From: Actinoplanes sp. N902-109
GTDB taxonomy: Bacteria > Actinomycetota > Actinomycetes > Mycobacteriales > Micromonosporaceae
Direction of reading: 5' to 3'
DNA: 64,000 nucleotides
Assembly (NCBI RefSeq): GCF_000389965.1
Contig: NC_021191.1
Coordinates: 6,511,501 to 6,575,500, forward strand
Shown: positions 36,382 through 44,609 of the stretch, piece after piece
How positions within the stretch are numbered: position 1 is the stretch's first letter
Layout of the letters: every line of letters starts with the position of its first letter
Notes under the pieces: generated by a model
What the model was told of the DNA's origin: nothing
The model's database searches: none
What the model saw: the letters and a program-made list of their open reading frames with translations, nothing else
Translations under genes and position numbers: made by a program

Positions 36382-37449
36382 TCAGCCTGCCGGGGCGGCG
36401 GACAGGAGCGTGCCGTAGAACGCCGTGTGCTGTTCGGCCGCCGCTCGCCAGGTGTGGGCGGCGGCCAGCGCCCGGCCGGCGGCGGCCCGCTGCGGCGACG
36501 GCTGCTCGATGGCGTCCCGCAGCGCGCGGGCCAGGCCACCCGGATCGGTGCCGTAGCCGACGGTGGAGCCGAAAACCTCCCGCAGGACCGGCAGATCGCG
36601 GACGACGACGGGCACGCCGGCGGCGAGGGCCTCCATGGCGGCCAGACCGAAACCCTCCTTGGTGGAGGGGAACGCGAAAGCGGCGGCACCGGCGACCAGG
36701 CCGGGCAGCAGGTCGTGGCCGACCGGGCCGAGCACCCGGGGGCTGACGCCGAGGTCGTCGGCGCGGGCCTGCCAGGCGGTGCGGTATTCGCGGTAGTCGA
36801 ACAGGGTCTCGCCACCGGCGATCACCAGGTTGAGGCCGGGCAGGCCGGCGCGCAGCAGTGCATAGGCATCGAGGAGATCGATGGAACCCTTCCGTGGTTC
36901 GATGCCACCGACGGCGAGGACGTAGCGGCCGTGGTCGGCGGACGGCACGGCGGCGGCGAACCGTCCGGCGTCGACACCGTTGGGGATGACGGCAGGGGTG
37001 ATGCCCCAGCCGGCGCGGACCTCGGCGGCGACGGCGGCGGAGACGCAGAGGTGCGCGTACGGCCGGACGATCGCTCTCTCGTGACAGGCCGCCAGCTCCG
37101 GGGTGGTGAACTGGTCGAGGTGGTGGATGGTGCGCACGCAGCGGTCGACGGCGTTGGCGCTGATGCAGTCCTGGGCGTGGACGATGTCGTACTCGCCGGG
37201 GGTGAAGGCCTGGCGCAGCATCCGGATGGAGCGCAGGATGCGCGGGCCGACGTCCTCGCCCGGGATGTCGGGGAACGGCACGACGGCCAGCCGGACCCGC
37301 GGGTCGACGTCGCGGAAGAAGCCGCCGCCCCGGCCGAGGGTCCAGACGGTGACGTCATGACCCAGCTCGGCGAGCGCCTCGGCCAGCGACAGGGTGTGCA
37401 CCACGCCGCCGCGCGGACGGGTGGAGTAGGTCAGCAGCGCGATCCTCAT
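36382..37449 (-). CDS. GT4 glycosyltransferase of the Nit1C cluster (MSMEG_0565 family)
   Basis: This 355-residue GT-B glycosyltransferase starts MRIALLTYSTRPRGGVVHTLSLAEAL. Donor-site motifs are GGIEPRKG and SFP-like FAFPSTKEGFGLAAMEALAAG (EX7E type). MSMEG_0565-like glycosyltransferases accompany nitrilase clusters of the Nit1C type, and this gene closes such an operon, overlapping the nitrilase homologue by 4 bp. The acceptor is unknown. A tailoring role on a small nitrogenous molecule has been an open question for the family. Confidence 0.85.
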   Translation of the reverse strand: MRIALLTYSTRPRGGVVHTLSLAEALAELGHDVTVWTLGRGGGFFRDVDPRVRLAVVPFPDIPGEDVGPRILRSIRMLRQAFTPGEYDIVHAQDCISANAVDRCVRTIHHLDQFTTPELAACHERAIVRPYAHLCVSAAVAAEVRAGWGITPAVIPNGVDAGRFAAAVPSADHGRYVLAVGGIEPRKGSIDLLDAYALLRAGLPGLNLVIAGGETLFDYREYRTAWQARADDLGVSPRVLGPVGHDLLPGLVAGAAAFAFPSTKEGFGLAAMEALAAGVPVVVRDLPVLREVFGSTVGYGTDPGGLARALRDAIEQPSPQRAAAGRALAAAHTWRAAAEQHTAFYGTLLSAAPAG

Positions 37450-38300
37450 CGGGGGGTCCGCCGATCCGGCCGGTCCAGCCGATAGGTCTCCGGCCGCAGC
37501 TCGTCGAGGTGGGAGAGCACCTGCCGGGCGGCGCTGATCTCCGCGGTGACGTCGAGCTCCGCGACAGCGAGGCCGGCTTTGCCCCAGGTCCGGGCGAGGA
37601 TGTTGCCGGCCGGGCCGACCACCTTCGCCTGGCCGAGGAAACGCATGCCACCGACCGCGCCGGTCTGGTTGGCGGAGACGACGACGAGCTGGTTCTCGGC
37701 CGCGCGGGAACAGTCGTACAGATCGAAGAGCCGGGACTGCCGGTCCTGGGACATCCGGGGCGCGGCGTTGGTGAGGCTGGCGGGCCAGGCCGACAGGCAG
37801 GCGACGATCTGGGCGCCGTCGCGGGCCAGGGTGCGCGCCGATTCCGGGAAGGTCTTGTCGTAGTCGATGAGCATGCCGAGCCGTCCGACCGGGGTGTCGA
37901 AAGCGGCGAAGGTGTCACCGGCCCGGTAGGCGGCGGTCTCCGCGGCCGGCAGGTGGACCTTGCGGTGCCGGCCGAGGATGCCGTCGCCGGTGAGGCAGAG
38001 CGCCGCGTTGTACCGGTCGTCGCCGTCGGCCTCGCAGTAGCCGACGCAGACGACCATGTCACCGGCGAGCGCGGCGACCTTGGCGATCACCGGGTCGTCG
38101 GGGCGCAGCGCCGGGGGCAGCGCGTCGGGGTCGGGGTGGCGCAGGTCGGCCAGGTAGCCGCCGATCGCCGCGTCGGGCAGCACCAGCAGCCCGGCGCTGA
38201 CGGCCCGCGCATCAGAGATGATCTTGCCGATGCGGCCGAGGCTGTGGTCGATGTCGCGGCCGAAGTGCGCGGCTGCGGCGGCGATCCGGGTGAGCGTCAC
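37446..38300 (-). CDS. Catalytically degenerate carbon-nitrogen hydrolase paralogue
   Basis: This 284-residue nitrilase-superfamily fold is a tandem paralogue of the next gene, at roughly half identity by eye. The superfamily triad is Glu-Lys-Cys. Here the Glu position is Asp43 (VLPDAAIGGY), Lys114 is kept (HRKVHL), and the nucleophile Cys is Asp146 (MLIDYDKTFPE). The paralogue at 38297-39118 keeps all three residues. Hydrolysis through a thioester is therefore impossible in this copy. It is full length, with no frameshift, in frame-coupled position (4-bp overlaps both sides) and normal codon use, so it looks maintained. A regulatory or structural partner of the active enzyme is plausible. 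Confidence 0.88.
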   Translation of the reverse strand: MTLTRIAAAAAHFGRDIDHSLGRIGKIISDARAVSAGLLVLPDAAIGGYLADLRHPDPDALPPALRPDDPVIAKVAALAGDMVVCVGYCEADGDDRYNAALCLTGDGILGRHRKVHLPAAETAAYRAGDTFAAFDTPVGRLGMLIDYDKTFPESARTLARDGAQIVACLSAWPASLTNAAPRMSQDRQSRLFDLYDCSRAAENQLVVVSANQTGAVGGMRFLGQAKVVGPAGNILARTWGKAGLAVAELDVTAEISAARQVLSHLDELRPETYRLDRPDRRTPR

Positions 38301-39118
38301 GACCTGTACGTGTCCGGGCGCCGGTCACGCAGGTGACCCATGGAGCGGCGGGCGGCGCCGAGCGCCGCGCCGACGTCGACATCGGCGACCGCCAGGCCCG
38401 GAACGACCCCGGTGGTGGCCAGCACGTCGCCACCCGGATCGACCACCTTCGCGCTGCACACGAAGCGCAGCCTACCGAAGGCGCCGGCCTGGTTCGCCGA
38501 CAGCCAGACGACCTGGTTCTCCAGCGCGCGGGCCCGGTCGAACAGGTCGAACCGGCGGGTCCACCGGTCGTCGGCCAGGTCGTCGGGAGCGTTGGTGCGG
38601 CTGCCCGGCCACGCCGACACGCACACGATGATCTCCGCCCCGTCCAGGGCGAGGGTCCGCGCAGCCTCCGGGAACGCCTTGTCGTAACAGATCAGCATGC
38701 CGATCCGCCCCACCGGGGTGTCGAACGCGGCGAACCCCGCACCGGAGCTGTAGCTGGCGTCCTCCCGCAACGGCTGGTGCACCTTGCGGTGGTTGCCGAG
38801 GACCCGGCCGGCACCGACGCAGACGACGCTGTTGTAGCGGCGGTCGCCGTCGGTCTCGCAGTAGCCCGCGCACACGACCATGTCGCCGGCGATGGCGGTG
38901 AGCCGGGCGATCTCCGGACCGTCGAGGCGGAGCGCGGGCGGCTGCTCGGCGGCGCCGTCCAGGTCGGCGAGATAACCCCCGAGACAGGCCTCCGGCAGGG
39001 CCAGCAGCCGGACCCCGTCCGCCCGGGCTGCTGCGACGATCTTCCCGATGCGCTCGAAGTCGCCGTCGAGATCCCGGTCGAAGGCCTCAGCGACCGCGGC
39101 CATCCGGAGCATGCTCAT
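38297..39118 (-). CDS. Carbon-nitrogen hydrolase (nitrilase superfamily) of the Nit1C cluster
   Basis: This 273-residue hydrolase has the intact triad Glu43 (ALPEACLGGY), Lys112 (NHRKVH) and Cys144 (MLICYDKAFPE). It would act on a nitrile or amide in the cytoplasm. It is shorter than the roughly 340-residue Nit6803-type nitrilases I recall from cyanobacterial clusters, and closer in size to amidases, so the substrate class is uncertain. The ATG overlaps the upstream gene by 4 bp, and the stop overlaps the degenerate paralogue. Confidence 0.85.
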   Translation of the reverse strand: MSMLRMAAVAEAFDRDLDGDFERIGKIVAAARADGVRLLALPEACLGGYLADLDGAAEQPPALRLDGPEIARLTAIAGDMVVCAGYCETDGDRRYNSVVCVGAGRVLGNHRKVHQPLREDASYSSGAGFAAFDTPVGRIGMLICYDKAFPEAARTLALDGAEIIVCVSAWPGSRTNAPDDLADDRWTRRFDLFDRARALENQVVWLSANQAGAFGRLRFVCSAKVVDPGGDVLATTGVVPGLAVADVDVGAALGAARRSMGHLRDRRPDTYRS

Positions 39119-40467
39119 GCTGCTGTTCCCAACTGTGTGACACCGGCCGGTACGGCCTCGGTGAGCTCGCCGTCCGGCCAGCGCAGTCGTACGCCGCTGC
39201 CGGTTGTCAGTTCGCCGCAGTCGGCGGTGACCGCAGGGACGGGAGGGACGTGCCGCGCCCCGGTGGTGAGCATGGCGAACCCGGGGAAGCAGGTGAGCCA
39301 GTCACCCACGGTGGCCGCCGAGGGCCGCGGCACCCGCGCCACGTCGAGGATCGCCCCGCACCCGCTGGCCTCGGCGAGCATGCCGAGCGTTCCGGCGATC
39401 CCGGCCATCGACACGTCCTTGGCCGCCGACGGCCGGGCCGCCGCCACGAACCCGTGCAAGGCTTGCAGCTCAGCCGGGGTGCGGTGGCTGGTGGAATCCC
39501 ACTGCCGGCCGTGGTAACCGGCCCGCCAGCCACCGGTCAGATCGGCGGTCAGGCGCACGGTCTGCCCGGCGTGGCCCCCACCGCCGGGGACCGGGTCGGC
39601 GGTGCGGCCCAGTGCCGTCGCCGACAACGCCGCCGGCACCCCGAGCTGGGTGTGCCCGCCGAGCACCGGCACCCCCCACGCCTCGGCGGCCCGCCGCAGC
39701 CCACCGAGGATCCTCGCGGCGAACGCGGCATCGCGGGCCCCGACGGCGTTGAGCAGGCCGACCGGTGCGGCGCCCATCGCGGCCAGGTCGTTCATGTTGA
39801 CCAGCACGGCACACCAACCGGCCCAGTCCGGGTCGCGTTCCACCATGGACGGCAGGATCGCGTCGCAGGCGGCGATCAGATCCGAGCCGGGCACCGGCGC
39901 ACCGTCGTCGCCGACCCACCCGGCCGGGGTCAACCCGGACACCAGCGATCCGAGGGGCCGCTTGGTGGCTTCGGCGAGCCGGGAGATCCGGTCGATCGGC
40001 CGGCGCATCAGCACGTGCGGGCGCCCGGCAACAGTCACCGGCCGGACCGTACGCCAGCCGAGCGCCCGGAACATCCGCTCGGCGCGCGGCTGCACTGTCG
40101 CGTCGAAGCGCAGCGCTCCCGCGTTCTCCGCATAGGCGCAGGCCGCGCGGATCAGAGCGGGCCCGACGCCCTGGGCGCCGCGGGCGGCCGGTTCGACGGC
40201 CAGGCGCCCACCGGCCCACCAGCCGATGTCGGCGCCGGGACCGGCCGGGCCGAGCCGCACCCCACCCAGAAGCTCACCGCGGCTGCCCCGGGCCTGCAGC
40301 ACCACGGTCCGCGGGTCGTCGTCCCGGTCGTCGTGGTCCGTACCGGCGAACAGTCCCTGCTCGGCGACGAAGACCCGGGCGCGCAGGTCATGGTAGGCCC
40401 GGGTGTCCTCGGCGCGTTCGATCAGCAGCCGTGCGCCGAGCAGCGCGGGCACCAGGTCGGCGCTCAT
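39115..40467 (-). CDS. GNAT acetyltransferase-AIR synthase-like fusion (MSMEG_0567 / sll0787 type)
   Basis: This 450-residue protein has two domains. Residues about 1-155 are a GNAT-like N-terminal domain (RVFVAEQGLF, GWWAGGRLAVEPAARG). Residues about 165-450 are a PurM/AIR synthase-like ATP-binding domain (WAGWCAVLVNMNDLAAMGA, VLGGHTQLGVPAALSATALG, AAKDVSMAGIAGTLGMLAE). In other Nit1C clusters these exist as separate or fused genes. AIR synthase relatives use ATP to activate an amide or formyl oxygen. The frame is open upstream, but ATG 40467 overlaps the radical SAM stop (ATGA). Confidence 0.85.
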   Translation of the reverse strand: MSADLVPALLGARLLIERAEDTRAYHDLRARVFVAEQGLFAGTDHDDRDDDPRTVVLQARGSRGELLGGVRLGPAGPGADIGWWAGGRLAVEPAARGAQGVGPALIRAACAYAENAGALRFDATVQPRAERMFRALGWRTVRPVTVAGRPHVLMRRPIDRISRLAEATKRPLGSLVSGLTPAGWVGDDGAPVPGSDLIAACDAILPSMVERDPDWAGWCAVLVNMNDLAAMGAAPVGLLNAVGARDAAFAARILGGLRRAAEAWGVPVLGGHTQLGVPAALSATALGRTADPVPGGGGHAGQTVRLTADLTGGWRAGYHGRQWDSTSHRTPAELQALHGFVAAARPSAAKDVSMAGIAGTLGMLAEASGCGAILDVARVPRPSAATVGDWLTCFPGFAMLTTGARHVPPVPAVTADCGELTTGSGVRLRWPDGELTEAVPAGVTQLGTAA

Positions 40468-41516
40468 CCGCCGGCCGCCTGCAGCACGCCGCACGCGCCG
40501 CAGGCCGCGCACCCCGCCTTCTGGTCGGCGCCGAGCATCCCGGCCTCGCGCAGCAGCCGGGCCACGCGCTCGCTGACGTCGCGGACCAGCGACGGCGCGG
40601 GAGCGGTGAACCCGTCACGGCGGGCGAGGGTGCCCCGCATCGGCCGGAACGGGACCACGAACGGGTAGACGCCCCGGCTGATCAGCCGGGCGGCGCCGGC
40701 GACGAGTTCGCCGGGGTCCTCGCCGAGGCCGATCAACAGGTAGGTGGAGACCTGGTTGCGGCCGAAGACGGCGACCGCGCGGTCCCACGCCGCCTCGTAC
40801 TCGGCCATCGGTACCGAGCCCTTGCCGGGCATCCAGCGGCGGCGGACCTCGTCGTCCAGGGATTCCACGTGGATGCCGATGGCGGCGGCCCCGGCGGCGT
40901 ACAGGTCGTCGATGACCTGAAGGTCGCCGGGCGGTTCGATCTGGACCTGGATCGGCAGGCCGGGCACCGCGGCCAGGACGGCCCGCACGCAGCGGACCAG
41001 ATTGCGGGCGCCGCGGTCCGGGCCGGTGGTGGTGCCGGTGGTCATCACCATCTGGCGGATGCCGTCGAGCCGCACCGCCGCCTCGGCGACCTCGGCGAGC
41101 TGAGCCGGGGTCTTGGCGGCCGTGGTGGTGCCGGACCGCAGCGACTCCTCGATGGTGCAGAAGCGGCAGCGCTGGTCCTCGGCGTAGCGGATGCAGGTCT
41201 GCACGACCGTGGTGGCCAGGATGTCGCTGCCGTGCAGGCGGGCGATCTTCTCGTAGCTGACGCCGTCGGCGGTGGTCAGGTCGTAGAACCGCGGGCGGCG
41301 TACGACCTCGAGCGTGAGTCCCGTGTCGGTCTCGCCGAGCCAGACCTTCCCGTCGCGTACGGAATAGGGGCTCGCGGGATCGACCGGCAGTGCCGCGTTC
41401 TGACCGCACACCTGCACGTGCCCGTCGTCGCTGGGGCCGGCCCCGGCCGGGCGATGGACGGGAGTGGCTACCCGGACACCGCGCACGGCCAGGTCGGAAC
41501 GTACGTCCAGGGACAT
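40464..41516 (-). CDS. Radical SAM protein (MSMEG_0568 family)
   Basis: This 350-residue radical SAM enzyme is predicted to bind a 4Fe-4S cluster and cleave S-adenosylmethionine. The candidate cluster motif is Cys108, Cys117, Cys120 (TCIRYAEDQRCRFCTIEE), with C-x8-C-x2-C spacing instead of the usual C-x3-C-x2-C. Further barrel features include MTTGTTTGPDRG and QIEPPGD. A second Cys cluster ends the protein (Cys336, Cys339, Cys342 in CAACGAC) and may hold another iron-sulfur centre. It begins 1 bp after the upstream gene and overlaps the GNAT fusion by 4 bp. Substrate unknown. Confidence 0.87.
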   Translation of the reverse strand: MSLDVRSDLAVRGVRVATPVHRPAGAGPSDDGHVQVCGQNAALPVDPASPYSVRDGKVWLGETDTGLTLEVVRRPRFYDLTTADGVSYEKIARLHGSDILATTVVQTCIRYAEDQRCRFCTIEESLRSGTTTAAKTPAQLAEVAEAAVRLDGIRQMVMTTGTTTGPDRGARNLVRCVRAVLAAVPGLPIQVQIEPPGDLQVIDDLYAAGAAAIGIHVESLDDEVRRRWMPGKGSVPMAEYEAAWDRAVAVFGRNQVSTYLLIGLGEDPGELVAGAARLISRGVYPFVVPFRPMRGTLARRDGFTAPAPSLVRDVSERVARLLREAGMLGADQKAGCAACGACGVLQAAGG

Positions 41517-41517
41517 G

Positions 41518-42030
41518 TCAGACCATGTAGGTCGAGTTGATGATGGCGCCCTTGCGCTTGTAGTGGATCAGTGCGTCCTGCACGTCGAGCGGGTGCGTCG
41601 GGATGACGCCCTCGATCAGGTCCTCCTCGCGGGCACCGTGCAGCGACAGGCCGAACCGGCAGCAGTAGACCTTGCCGCCCTCGGCGATGAAGGTCTTCAG
41701 CGAGTTGTTGATGTTGTGCTCGCCGGGGAACGCGGACGTGCCGGTGGTCGGGAAACCGCGGGTGGCCAGGGCGTTGAGCGAGCCGGTGCCGTAGAAGTAG
41801 ATCGCCGATTCGAAGCCCTTGCGCAGCGCGCGGGTGGCCTGCAGGATCGCCACGAAGCTGACCGACGACTCGTGGGCGAGACCGTGCACCAGGGTGAAGT
41901 AGGACTCGCCCTCCTCGGCCTGGTAGTCCGGGAAGACCTTGGTGGCGCCGTAGAGGCTGGAGCCCTCGGGCAGTGACGGGTGCGGGATCTCGGTGAGGGA
42001 CTTCTGCTCGAGGTCGGTCAGATCGGTCAT
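41518..42030 (-). CDS. MSMEG_0572 / sll0783 family nitrogen-starvation-response protein
   Basis: This is a 170-residue soluble protein of the conserved family that, as I recall, is encoded beside Nit1C nitrilases and induced by nitrogen starvation in Synechocystis. Typical segments: EIPHPSLPEGSSLYGATKVFPD, FTLVHGLAHESSVSF and CCRFGLSLHGAREEDLIEGV. Conserved Cys and His residues hint at metal or cofactor binding, but the biochemical role is unknown. It follows the amidohydrolase gene by 13 bp. Confidence 0.87.
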   Translation of the reverse strand: MTDLTDLEQKSLTEIPHPSLPEGSSLYGATKVFPDYQAEEGESYFTLVHGLAHESSVSFVAILQATRALRKGFESAIYFYGTGSLNALATRGFPTTGTSAFPGEHNINNSLKTFIAEGGKVYCCRFGLSLHGAREEDLIEGVIPTHPLDVQDALIHYKRKGAIINSTYMV

Positions 42031-42043
42031 GCGGGGTCTCCTT

Positions 42044-42844
42044 CTATCCGTACAGCTTGTCGAAGTTGGCGTGGAAGACGGTGCTGGTCAGCTCGGAGCC
42101 GCCGGTGACCGCGCGCAGCCGGGCGGATTCCCCGGCGTGGTCCCCCCAGGGCTCGTCGCTGGCGAACAGCACCCGGTCGTGGCCGATGCCGCGCCGGTCG
42201 ATCTCCTGCGCGAGCCAGCGCGGGGCGAATCCGATGGCCCAGGACAGGTCGGTGTAGACCTGCTTGCCGGCGGCGATCCAGTCGAAGAACCGGCCGCCGA
42301 TCAGCTTGATGTGAGCGCTCATCCCGCCGCCGAAATGCACCAGGTGGATGCGCACGTCGTCGCCGTAGCGGTCGACGAGCGTGCCGACCCGGTCGATGTC
42401 GGAGGCGGCGCCGGGTGAGGTGTGCACATGGACGGTGAGGTCGTGCGTGCGGGCGGCGGCGAAGATGGCCGGCAGACCCGGGTCCTCGACGCCGCCGCCG
42501 AGCAGGAAGCTGAGCTTGAGGGCCCGCACCCCCGGCTCGCCGGCCAGTCGCAGGGCACCGGCGGTGCGCTCGGTGTCCGCGGCTCTCGCCGACACCCACA
42601 GCCCGGCCCGGATCCGGTCGTCCCGCTGGGCCGCCTCGACGACGAGATCGTTGAAGCCGAACGCCACGTCCGGGTCGGGAACACCGTAGTTGGGCAGGAC
42701 CAGCGCGCGTTCGGTGCCTTCGGCGTCGAGGTCGGCGAGCAACTCGTCGATGGTGGCTCTGGCGGTGGTGTCGGGATGCACCGGCGGGCCGCCGTAGAAC
42801 GGGAAGGCGGGCAGGACGCCGAGGTGGCGGTGGGCGTCGTTCAC
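42044..42844 (-). CDS. Amidohydrolase-2 family protein in the Nit1C operon
   Basis: This 266-residue TIM-barrel metallohydrolase has DAHRHLG at the N-terminus (metal histidines), HVHTSPG, LVHFGGG and FASDEPWG (late Asp). The frame is open upstream. GTG 42844 overlaps the flavoprotein stop (GTGA), and the DAHRH motif then sits at residue 3, so this start is favoured. It probably hydrolyses an intermediate produced by the radical SAM, flavoprotein or nitrilase enzymes. It is unrelated in detail to the sugar lactonases elsewhere in the window. Confidence 0.82.
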   Translation of the reverse strand: MNDAHRHLGVLPAFPFYGGPPVHPDTTARATIDELLADLDAEGTERALVLPNYGVPDPDVAFGFNDLVVEAAQRDDRIRAGLWVSARAADTERTAGALRLAGEPGVRALKLSFLLGGGVEDPGLPAIFAAARTHDLTVHVHTSPGAASDIDRVGTLVDRYGDDVRIHLVHFGGGMSAHIKLIGGRFFDWIAAGKQVYTDLSWAIGFAPRWLAQEIDRRGIGHDRVLFASDEPWGDHAGESARLRAVTGGSELTSTVFHANFDKLYG

Positions 42845-44139
42845 GCCGCCCACCCCAGCCGTGGGAAGGTCTCGGTGGCGGTGCCGGCCAGCCAGCTGAC
42901 CTCTTCCGCGCCGCGGGTCCAGCCGGCTGCGACGATCTTGTCGGCGAGGTGCGCGGCGTCGCGGGCAATCCCGGCGAAGCGGCCCGACCCCCAGGTCCAC
43001 TGCCAGGGCAGGCCGAGGAAGTACAGCCCGGGGCAGCTGGTCACACCACGCTCGTGGGTGGGGTAGCCGCGGCCGTCGAAGACCGGCACCTGGATCCAGC
43101 GGTGGTCGCGGTGGAAGCCGGTGGCCCAGACGACCGCGCTGAGCCCGGCCGGGTCGAGGGTCCGCTCGCCGGGCGGCGGCTGCCACACCGGCGTGTAGCG
43201 CTCCTCGGCCGGGGCGTCGATGCCCTGCTCGGTGATCCAGCGGTCGATGGCGTCCTTGATGCCGTCGGCCACGGCGTCCGCGTTGTCCAGGTTGGTGGCG
43301 AGGTCCCCGGCGAAGGCGAGGCCGGCGCCGGTGATGTCACGCAGCCGGCCGTACAGCTGCATGCCCTGCCGGGCGAAGGCCCGCAGGTCGATGTCCCGGC
43401 CACCGTCGCGGCCGGTCATGTAATGATTCGCCCGCAGCCGGACCTCGTCGGCGTCCCCGAACTCGTCGACCCCCCTGGTGTAGTGGCCCATCGCGTCGAG
43501 CCACTTGAGGGTGTCCCGGCCGCGGTAGCGGCGGGCGGCCCGCGGTGCGCTGCCCACGGCCAAGTGCACCCGGCGACCGGTCAGGTGCAGGTCCTCGGCG
43601 ATCTGCGCGCCCGACTGGCCCGTGCCGACGACCAGCACGTCGCCGTCCGGGAGCTGGTCCGGTCGCTGGTACTGCGAGGAGTGCAGCTGCGTGATGCCGG
43701 CCGGCAGCCGCTCGGCGATCCGGGGTATCGCCGGCTCGTGATAGGGACCGGTGGCGACGACAACCTGGTCGGCGGTGCAGGCCCCGGCGCTTGTCTCCAG
43801 GGCGAAGACCCCGGTGGCGGTACGCCGCAGGCGGGTCACCGCGACTCCCTCCCGCACCGGCGGGGCGAACGAGACCGCGTACTTCTCCAGATGGGCGACC
43901 ACCTCGGCACCGGACATGAACCCGTCCGGGTCGTCACCGGCGTACGGGAAGCCCGGCAGGTCGACCTGCCAGTTCGGCGTGACCAGGCAGAACGAGTCCC
44001 ATCTGCGGTCGCGCCACTCGTGGCCGACCCGGTCACGTTCCAGGACGACGTGGTCGACGCCGAGCCGGCTCAGCTGCCAGCTCATCGACAGACCGGCCTG
44101 GCCGGCACCGACGACCACGACCGTATGGTGCGTGCTCAT
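42841..44139 (-). CDS. Flavin-dependent oxidoreductase (MSMEG_0569 family)
   Basis: This 432-residue FMO/BVMO-like flavoprotein has FAD motif VVVGAGQAGLSMSWQL, NAD(P)H motif VLVVGTGQSGAQIAEDL, and WATGFHRDH linking the domains. MSMEG_0569-family enzymes are conserved in Nit1C clusters and may hydroxylate a nitrogen or carbon centre. The gene overlaps both neighbours by 4 bp. It has no signal peptide and no membrane segment, so it is cytoplasmic. Confidence 0.88.
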   Translation of the reverse strand: MSTHHTVVVVGAGQAGLSMSWQLSRLGVDHVVLERDRVGHEWRDRRWDSFCLVTPNWQVDLPGFPYAGDDPDGFMSGAEVVAHLEKYAVSFAPPVREGVAVTRLRRTATGVFALETSAGACTADQVVVATGPYHEPAIPRIAERLPAGITQLHSSQYQRPDQLPDGDVLVVGTGQSGAQIAEDLHLTGRRVHLAVGSAPRAARRYRGRDTLKWLDAMGHYTRGVDEFGDADEVRLRANHYMTGRDGGRDIDLRAFARQGMQLYGRLRDITGAGLAFAGDLATNLDNADAVADGIKDAIDRWITEQGIDAPAEERYTPVWQPPPGERTLDPAGLSAVVWATGFHRDHRWIQVPVFDGRGYPTHERGVTSCPGLYFLGLPWQWTWGSGRFAGIARDAAHLADKIVAAGWTRGAEEVSWLAGTATETFPRLGWAA

Positions 44140-44414
44140 GCCTCGATCCCCTCGACGGTCACGTCACCGGCGGGGTACCGCACGGCGTGCTGCTCGACCT
44201 GGGCAAGCGAGTGCGCGGCTCGGGAACAGGGAAATCCATAAGCGTCCCGAACCCGGTCGCTCGCTATTCTCAATGCCGCACGGCAGCGATTCACGAATTC
44301 GTCGACCGGGTATTCCAGCCCGGCGGTGAGAAATTCCTCCACCACCGTGGACGGTGAATATATCCGTTGCTGCGGCCCGCCGGGCCAGCGCGCCAGCACG
44401 TACCGTTCCGGCAT
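44136..44414 (-). CDS. MSMEG_0570 family nitrogen-starvation-response protein
   Basis: This 92-residue protein is the first gene of the nine-gene Nit1C operon. It starts MPERYVLARWPGGPQQRIYSPS and has a helical C-terminal half containing Cys residues (NRCRAALRIASDRVRDAYGFPC). Size and sequence fit the MSMEG_0570 family, of unknown function. ATG 44414 is preceded by an excellent AAGGAGG site, so the longer upstream frame is rejected. An inverted repeat and a GlnR-like half-box lie 55-80 bp upstream. Confidence 0.87.
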   Translation of the reverse strand: MPERYVLARWPGGPQQRIYSPSTVVEEFLTAGLEYPVDEFVNRCRAALRIASDRVRDAYGFPCSRAAHSLAQVEQHAVRYPAGDVTVEGIEA

Positions 44415-44468
44415 CCGCGATGCCTCCTTGCACAGGTCAAGCGGCTGTTGCGAGACCAAGTGAAGAAG

Positions 44469-44496
44469 CCGGATGTTTCGATTCCGTGTCATCCGG
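44469..44496 (-). promoter_or_regulatory. Inverted repeat with GlnR-like half-box upstream of the Nit1C operon
   Basis: CCGGATG (44469-44475) and CATCCGG (44490-44496) form a perfect 7-bp inverted repeat with a 14-bp centre. On the minus strand the same stretch reads GACAC-N6-GAAAC, one mismatch from a GlnR half-site pair (GTNAC-N6-GAAAC). Nitrogen control would fit the operon, but a full GlnR site needs two such pairs and I see only one. Confidence 0.35.
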
Positions 44497-44546
44497 AACA
44501 ACGTGACGTTAGAAAGACCTCACCTGCGGATTCGGCGTCCGTACCT

Positions 44547-44579
44547 AAAAAAGGCGGGCGATCCCAAGGATCGCCTGCC
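44547..44579 (-). terminator. Intrinsic terminator with U tract, reading leftward
   Basis: A 12-bp stem (44553-44564 with 44568-44579, one G-U pair, 3-nt loop) is followed on the minus strand by six T residues (44547-44552). This is a textbook Rho-independent terminator, rare in such GC-rich DNA. It lies 31 bp after a 22-codon frame on the same strand and about 130 bp before the Nit1C operon, so it ends a short transcript or attenuates read-through into that operon. Confidence 0.85.
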
Positions 44580-44609
44580 GGCCGGACAGTGGCTGAGCAG
44601 GGGTCGCCG

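Noticed and set aside
44475..44501. Full GlnR box upstream of the Nit1C operon
   Set aside because: Only one half-site pair fits. The nearby GTCAC is 17 bp rather than 22 bp away, so a complete site is not supported.
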